Below, one piece after another: positions 7,365 through 11,429 of a DNA stretch of 11,429 nt (its first letter is position 1; every line of letters begins with the position of its first letter). A program made the position numbers and the translations under genes. The DNA is from Planctomycetota bacterium (GTDB taxonomy: Bacteria > Planctomycetota > PUPC01 > JACPCR01), in assembly GCA_030740295.1 (NCBI GenBank), contig JASLXP010000042.1, forward strand, positions 1 to 11,429. The letters run 5' to 3'. The notes below the pieces were generated by a model. It was not told the DNA's origin and made no database searches. It saw only the letters and a program-made list of their open reading frames with translations.

Positions 7365-7592
7365 CGAATGCTCTGGAGTAGCTTAATGGTGTGCGAGACG
7401 ACCGGGCGAGAAGCCCGGATTCGCGCGAATTCGTGCGGTATCTGGGAGGCCGATTGAAATGGTCCCTTATGAAAGCCAATTGTTCAACCATGCGCACAGA
7501 CCTATGCCTCAAAAATCGTCTTTAGAATTCCAGCATGTTCAGCGATACCATAAAGGTCAGGTCATCGAAAAGTCTCAACAGAAGGAAAACAA
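7365..7592. promoter_or_regulatory. Divergent intergenic control region
   Basis: This 228-bp gap separates the minus-strand MshEN-like gene from the plus-strand uridylyltransferase gene, so promoters for both should lie here. I could not find a convincing -35/-10 pair on either strand. It contains a GC-rich hairpin and an adjoining palindrome (7402-7430) near the minus-strand gene, and a strong ribosome binding site (AGAAGGA, spacing 7) directly before the ATG at 7593. I see no small gene in it. Confidence 0.5.
7402..7430. promoter_or_regulatory. Perfect stem-loop next to a 12-bp palindrome
   Basis: CCGGGC (7402-7407), loop GAGAA, GCCCGG (7413-7418) form a perfect 6-bp stem. Directly adjacent is the perfect 12-bp palindrome ATTCGCGCGAAT (7419-7430). 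Neither direction is followed by a T-tract, so a terminator is unlikely. The pair lies 38-66 nt upstream of the MshEN-like start and 163-191 nt upstream of the uridylyltransferase start, a position suited to a dimeric repressor site or a leader structure. Confidence 0.35.
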
Positions 7593-8498
7593 ATGAGCAT
7601 CGATAAAGTCGTGATTCCCGTCGCGGGCATGGGCACCCGCCTGCTGCCGGCCACCAAATCGCAGCCCAAGGAGATGCTGCCCATTGCGCGCAAGCCAGTG
7701 GTGCAGTACGTGGTCGAAGAGATGGTCGACCAGGGCCTCAAAGACATTCTGTTTATTACCGGTAAAGACAAACGTTCGATAGAAGATCATTTCGATCGCG
7801 ACCCTGAGCTCACCCAACGCCTGGCCGAAGCGGAGGACATCGAGCACATGGAGGAAATTGATTACGAGTCAGAGGGTGTCCGCTTCTTTTACACCCGCCA
7901 GATGATTGCTACCGGCAGCCGGCTTCCCTCCGGGCTCGGGGATGCAATCGCCAGCGCAGAACAGTTCGTCGGCGTCGAGCCCTTTGTCGTCGGCCTCGGC
8001 GATACAATCATCCAGTCCTCGAATTACTCTGGGCTCGTAAGGCGCATGATCCAGTCGCACCTGCGATACGGCGCGAGCGCGACCATCGCGGTCTGCGATG
8101 TAGCCGAAGACGAAGTGCAGCACTACGGAGTCGTCAAACCCAAAGGCAGAGCAAAGACTGATTTTGAGATCGAGGACATCATTGAAAAACCGTCCGTGGC
8201 AGAAGCACCCAGCAAGCTCGCGGTCGCAGCAAGATATGTGTTCAACCCCGAAATCTTCGCGGCCATCAAGCGCACACCGCCCGGCATCGGTGGTGAGCTG
8301 CACTTAACGGATGCCATCCGCAACCTGATGAAAATGGGGCACAAGGTCCGATGCATCCGCCTCAAACGCGATGAACGGCGCTATGACATCGGAAGCCCCG
8401 AGAGCTACTTCAAAGCCTTCATTGATTTCGCGCTCTCTGACCAGAAACACGGCTACCTGATCCGCCAATACATCGAAAAAAGACTGAGGGAGATCTAA
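7593..8498 (+). CDS. GalU-type UTP-sugar-1-phosphate uridylyltransferase
   Basis: This 301-residue cytoplasmic enzyme matches the usual GalU length. It should catalyse UTP + sugar-1-phosphate to UDP-sugar + PPi. Visible family motifs are the nucleotide-binding loop VIPVAGMGTRLLPATKSQPK (7-26) with KEMLPI (26-31), QYVVEEM (38-44), the GLGDAI segment (114-119), metal-site strand VVGLGD (132-137, Asp137), HYGVV (177-181), IEDIIEKP (193-200), ARYVFNPEIF (213-222), GGELHLTDAI (233-242) and RYDIGSPESYFKAF (263-276). Some sites differ from classical GalU: LGDT replaces the common LGDD/LPDD, and GSPESY replaces GSKxGY. The sugar-1-phosphate could therefore be glucose-1-P or glucuronate-1-P, and the kinase gene 1 nt downstream favours the second or a broad-specificity enzyme. 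AGAAGGA seven nt before the ATG supports the start. I avoid the name galU because of the unusual partner. Confidence 0.88.
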   Translation: MSIDKVVIPVAGMGTRLLPATKSQPKEMLPIARKPVVQYVVEEMVDQGLKDILFITGKDKRSIEDHFDRDPELTQRLAEAEDIEHMEEIDYESEGVRFFYTRQMIATGSRLPSGLGDAIASAEQFVGVEPFVVGLGDTIIQSSNYSGLVRRMIQSHLRYGASATIAVCDVAEDEVQHYGVVKPKGRAKTDFEIEDIIEKPSVAEAPSKLAVAARYVFNPEIFAAIKRTPPGIGGELHLTDAIRNLMKMGHKVRCIRLKRDERRYDIGSPESYFKAFIDFALSDQKHGYLIRQYIEKRLREI

Positions 8499-8499
8499 G

Positions 8500-9561
8500 T
8501 TGGCCGCTTCCTTCCTCTGCACTGCGCCCGGCCGGGCCGGCATTATAGGAAACCCCACCGACCTCTACGGCGGCAGCGTGCTTTCCATCTCCACCGCCGA
8601 GAGGGCAGCGGTCATCATAAAGCCGGCAGACGAGCTCAGCTTCGAGGTTGCAGGCAAGCGGCATGTGGTGGGCGGCCCCAAAGACCTGGTCCCTGACGAT
8701 GGCCTCTTCGATGTCGCCAAAGCCGTCTTGAGCTTTCTGGATCTCGAAGAGCCCAGGTTTGCCTTGCGCTGGGCATGCAACGTGCCCTTCCGCGCCGGGC
8801 TGTCGAGCTCGTCCGCCATGATCGTTTCTATCCTGAATTCAGTGCTCGCCTTCATCGGCCGCGACGAGCATCCGTTCCGCCGTGCAGAGATGGCCCGCCA
8901 CTGCGAGCTGCACTATCTCGGTATCCTGTGCGGCTACCAGGACGCGTACATGTGCACCTTCGGCGGCCTCAACTACATGGATTTTCGGACCAAGCAGTTC
9001 TATCGCGCTTTTGGCCAGGAGCCCTACGCGACCATGGAATCCCTCTCGCAATACATCTCACGCTATCCTTTGGTCCTCGCGCACACCGGAGTGCAGCGGA
9101 GCTCTGGCGCCGTCCACAAACCCATCCGCGAACGCTGGCTGGAGGGGGAACGTGATATCGTCCGCAGCTACCTCCGCATCTCGCACCTGGCACGCCAGGG
9201 CAAACGTGCCCTGCTCGATCACGATTTCGACCTGCTCGGCGAGCTGATGGTTGAAAACCACGAAATCCAGCGCGACCTCGGCGGCTCCGGCCCGCAAAAC
9301 GACCTCCTCATCGAAGCCGCCCTGGAAGCCGGTGCCCTCGGCGCCAAACTCGCCGGCGCCGGAAACGGTGGCACCATCATCGCCCTCGCAACTGACAAAC
9401 AGGAACTGGGCGAAGCCCTCAGAGAAGCAGGAGCAAGCCGGATCATGTATCCGATGCCCAGCCCCGGTTATGTGGTAAAGAAGCTGAAGACAAAAAAAGA
9501 CGTTGAACAAGCCGAGCAGGAGCTTGTGGCCAGAGGGAAAGAGGCAGATGCGGAGAGGTAA
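8500..9561 (+). CDS. GHMP-family sugar kinase, glucuronokinase-like
   Basis: This 353-residue cytoplasmic kinase should phosphorylate a sugar or sugar acid at C1 using ATP. The GHMP motifs are complete: motif 1 APGRAGIIGNPTDLYGG (9-25), the phosphate-binding loop PFRAGLSSSSA (96-106), and motif 3 GAKLAGAGNGGTIIAL (281-296). The stretch LGILCGYQDAYMCTFGGLN (140-158) places the likely catalytic base at Asp148. From memory, GNPTD in motif 1 and the GYQD...FGGLNYMDF arrangement resemble plant glucuronokinase (GIVAGLQDR...YGGLVHMDF) more than galactokinase, which has GEHTD. Substrate is thus probably glucuronate, with galacturonate or another sugar possible. The start is a TTG one nt after the preceding stop, supported by GAGGGAG seven nt upstream, and it places motif 1 at the usual distance from the N-terminus. 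It is translationally coupled to the uridylyltransferase gene. The stop codon lies in the first unit of a heptamer repeat. Confidence 0.85.
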   Translation: MAASFLCTAPGRAGIIGNPTDLYGGSVLSISTAERAAVIIKPADELSFEVAGKRHVVGGPKDLVPDDGLFDVAKAVLSFLDLEEPRFALRWACNVPFRAGLSSSSAMIVSILNSVLAFIGRDEHPFRRAEMARHCELHYLGILCGYQDAYMCTFGGLNYMDFRTKQFYRAFGQEPYATMESLSQYISRYPLVLAHTGVQRSSGAVHKPIRERWLEGERDIVRSYLRISHLARQGKRALLDHDFDLLGELMVENHEIQRDLGGSGPQNDLLIEAALEAGALGAKLAGAGNGGTIIALATDKQELGEALREAGASRIMYPMPSPGYVVKKLKTKKDVEQAEQELVARGKEADAER

Positions 9562-9709
9562 TGAGTAATTCGTAATGAGTAATACGTAAGTGTGGGCTTG
9601 GTCGGCCGGTACTGCAGAGGCGAGGGATGCTCGATAATTAATGCCACCTTCTGAGTCAGGTCCACAAGCCACCGTTTACTCATTACGCATTACTCATTAC
9701 TCATTACTC
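9559..9709. repeat. Inverted pair of degenerate 7-bp repeat arrays (consensus TAATGAG)
   Basis: The left arm has four 7-bp units: 9559-9565 TAATGAG, 9566-9572 TAATTCG, 9573-9579 TAATGAG, 9580-9586 TAATACG. The right arm has four units on the opposite strand: 9679-9685 CTCATTA, 9686-9692 CGCATTA, 9693-9699 CTCATTA, 9700-9706 CTCATTA. The 28-bp arms agree at 23 positions when one is reverse-complemented. The similarity continues inward more loosely (GGGCTTGG at 9594-9601 against CACAAGCCACC at 9663-9673). The centre (about 9591-9674) codes for nothing visible and includes a small CGAG/CTCG hairpin (9621-9633) and an AT-rich stretch. The whole could fold into one long hairpin, as MITE-like or palindromic intergenic repeats do, and could act as a terminator for both converging genes. 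Confidence 0.75.
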
Positions 9710-11429
9710 TCACATGCCCCGCCGGCCCCCAATTCCCCGCCATATCTCGCGCCCGCACGTGCAGATAGTATTCGCCTGGCTTCAGCCTTTTAAATGAGAT
9801 CCTCGACTCTTTGGTATCGATCGTATCATCCGGAACGGTCGCCCGTTTGTTATCGAGCAACACACTGTAGCCGGCGATACCTGTCGCGTCGTAAGGCTCT
9901 GACCATTCGAACGAAGGACTCGACTCATTCCTCGAGCTCACGCAGAAGTTGTCGAACCAGCCTGAAGCGCTGTTCGAAGTGAATCGGCCGCGACCACTTA
10001 AGGTAGCAATGTGATCGATGGTGAAATTGTCTTTTGCCTTTCCAATATTTTTGAGAAGCTCCCACAAATTGAACTCCGCCCGATGCCATTCACCGTCCGC
10101 GCGAATCCCATCAAGGTTTGCCAATGACGTCGAAGTGGGGGAGGCCACTGCATCCCCCGCGAGGCCGAGGCTCCAGTTCACGTTATCCGAACGAACGAGC
10201 AGGTTGGTCTGCGAACCGATGGGCAGCAGATAATCGAAACAGACGATTGGAAACTTGCGTACGTCGTAGGGGGTGACAGTCAGGAACGTGCTGAATCCAA
10301 AAGTCTGAACGCAGTAATCGCCGGTCGCTGAAGTGGTATCTGTGCGTAACGCGCCTCCCCCCCGCCGGCTGATGCATTCGCCAAGCGAATCCTCGAAGTT
10401 GTTCCATGCCAGTTTTTCAGAGGGCACGTAGCTGACGTACGGTGCTGCCGGCGCTACTCGGTCTTCGGCATAGTCAAAAGTCCACGACCAGTTCGATTGG
10501 CCCTCGAGAGGATTGCCTCGCCGATCGGTTGCCTTCACCTGGCAGGTTGCCTTTTGCTTGTCGGCAAACGGTTCACCCAGGCTTAGAGTGAAGAGCCCTG
10601 TTGCTGAATTGAAGGCCACGCCCGGGCTGATCGGTGTGTACCGTTTGCCATTCATAAGGAGGGAAACGGATGCAGAGTCGATTCCACTTCCCCGATCCCC
10701 GAGATAGAAGCGAACGAAATCCGGGGCAGCGGCAGTTCCGTTTTTGGGCTGCATCTTTGTTAAGACTGGCCGGCTCGTATCCGCGGCGAAGGGGGTTCTG
10801 TTAAGCCGCCATTCATCAATGTATGTGGAAACTTCAACGGCAGTATTTCCAACGGCGTCTTCGATGACCAACGCTTCAATCAGTGGCGCCTTCCCAGCGA
10901 GGGCGTCGACCACGGGGAGCAGGCTGATGTCTTGAGTAATCCAGCGTTCGACCCGAGGCAGCCAGCGGAGCAAATGCCACTTGCCTCCTGCAAGACACTT
11001 TAAGGCGGGGGCGCCGCCGGGGTCTGCCTTGGTAGTGATCGTCAGGTTGGGAAAACAGAAAACATCGAACGGCCGGGTGACCAGCGCCGCCTTGAATGGC
11101 AGATGCGCGGCCGTAACTCTCAGGCAATCGCGCCCATCTTCTTTTTGCAGCGACATTTTTGCCGTGGGGGCTTCGAGCTGACGCCACAGGCCACTGTCAG
11201 AGGAATAATCATCCACCGTCCGAAATGCGCCGGACTTTGCAGTGACCGGAACATCTGTCTTTCGCAGTTGGATGTTGCCGACACTGAAACTCGCCCCGAG
11301 CCGGTTGCCCCCAAAACCCGACATCAGATATCCCTCGTTGCACCAATTCGCGAATCGGAGGCCGGTCACTTCGACCGTTTCGGATCGAGAAAAGAATGGT
11401 CGGAGCAACGCAGCCAAATCAGCGGCCGC
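9690..11429 (-). CDS. Large extracellular multidomain beta-sandwich protein, C-terminal part (5' end outside window)
   Basis: The frame is open to the window edge. The TTG at 11415-11417 is only an in-frame Leu codon (AADL precedes it), so the true start is outside. Counting from that TTG, residues 12-51 look like the end of one jelly-roll module (VTGLRFANWCNEGY...SVGNIQL). Residues 69-206 form a carbohydrate-binding-like jelly roll ending in STYIDEWRLN. Residues 215-315 are an Ig-like domain (RPVLTKMQPKNGT...WSWTFDY). Residues 336-496 are another jelly roll opening WNNFEDSLGECI and closing GWFDNFCVSS. Residues 500-571 are fibronectin-III-like, ending YYLHVRARDMAGNWGP. No catalytic motif is visible in this part. 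Such architectures are typical of secreted or surface glycan-binding or adhesion proteins. The last residues (RVMSNE) and the stop are encoded by the right arm of the heptamer repeat, suggesting the original C-terminus was replaced. It is probably a carbohydrate-active or cell-surface protein, with function open. Confidence 0.75.
   Translation of the reverse strand, partial: AAADLAALLRPFFSRSETVEVTGLRFANWCNEGYLMSGFGGNRLGASFSVGNIQLRKTDVPVTAKSGAFRTVDDYSSDSGLWRQLEAPTAKMSLQKEDGRDCLRVTAAHLPFKAALVTRPFDVFCFPNLTITTKADPGGAPALKCLAGGKWHLLRWLPRVERWITQDISLLPVVDALAGKAPLIEALVIEDAVGNTAVEVSTYIDEWRLNRTPFAADTSRPVLTKMQPKNGTAAAPDFVRFYLGDRGSGIDSASVSLLMNGKRYTPISPGVAFNSATGLFTLSLGEPFADKQKATCQVKATDRRGNPLEGQSNWSWTFDYAEDRVAPAAPYVSYVPSEKLAWNNFEDSLGECISRRGGGALRTDTTSATGDYCVQTFGFSTFLTVTPYDVRKFPIVCFDYLLPIGSQTNLLVRSDNVNWSLGLAGDAVASPTSTSLANLDGIRADGEWHRAEFNLWELLKNIGKAKDNFTIDHIATLSGRGRFTSNSASGWFDNFCVSSRNESSPSFEWSEPYDATGIAGYSVLLDNKRATVPDDTIDTKESRISFKRLKPGEYYLHVRARDMAGNWGPAGHVRVMSNE

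Noticed and set aside
7480..7508. TTGTTC, 17 nt, TATGCC as promoter of the uridylyltransferase gene
   Set aside because: Only three of six positions match in each box, which is expected by chance in 228 bp.
7204..7512. A 102-codon minus-strand frame reaching into the divergent intergenic region
   Set aside because: It is Arg/Ser-rich with no domain pattern and overlaps the MshEN-like gene in another frame.
9058..9672. A 204-codon open frame on the minus strand
   Set aside because: It is antisense to the kinase gene, whose three GHMP motifs are intact, and it runs through the repeat centre. It has no recognisable motif.
9559..9709. CRISPR array
   Set aside because: The repeat unit is 7 bp with no spacers between units, and the two arrays are inverted. 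There are no cas genes.
11415..11417. TTG as the start codon of the rightmost minus-strand gene
   Set aside because: The frame is open past it to the edge and the protein begins in mid-domain, so the gene is truncated by the window.

Overview
The window carries eight protein genes in four alternating blocks (+, -, +, -). Two run off the ends: the first lacks its 5' end and the last, on the minus strand, also lacks its 5' end. I see no rRNA, tRNA, CRISPR array, transposase, integrase or phage gene. The DNA is moderately GC-rich by eye. Signal or anchor segments, a PQQ-type propeller, SGNH/TPR proteins and multidomain beta-sandwich surface proteins suggest a didermic bacterium from an environmental lineage (PVC group, Sumerlaeota/Hydrogenedentota-like or similar). 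That placement is an impression and no marker gene here settles it.

Region by region. (1) 1-2806, plus strand: the C-terminal part of an amidohydrolase-2 family metal hydrolase, then a GltS-type sodium/carboxylate symporter, followed after 2 nt by a very acidic orphan protein. (2) 2873-7364, minus strand, read right to left: a small protein with four degenerate MshEN/GspE-N-type motifs and a possible winged-helix C-terminus, a secreted PQQ-like beta-propeller protein with its own good sigma70-like promoter, and a membrane-anchored SGNH hydrolase ending in five exact 34-residue TPRs. (3) 7593-9561, plus strand: a GalU-type UTP-sugar-1-phosphate uridylyltransferase and, 1 nt later from a TTG start, a GHMP kinase most like glucuronokinase. 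Together they could turn a free sugar acid into a UDP-sugar. (4) 9690-11429, minus strand: the C-terminal part of a large multidomain extracellular protein (jelly-roll, Ig-like and fibronectin-III-like modules).

The genes that can be read together are blocks 2 and 3: nucleotide-sugar supply beside an envelope protein set with a possible c-di-GMP-type sensor protein. This would fit making or modifying a surface polysaccharide, but the link is inference. The most distinctive non-coding structure is at 9559-9709: two arms of a degenerate 7-bp repeat (consensus TAATGAG) in inverted orientation around an 84-bp centre. It lies between convergent genes, and the stop codons of both genes fall inside the arms. 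No intergenic gap exceeds 300 bases; the longest is 7365-7592.
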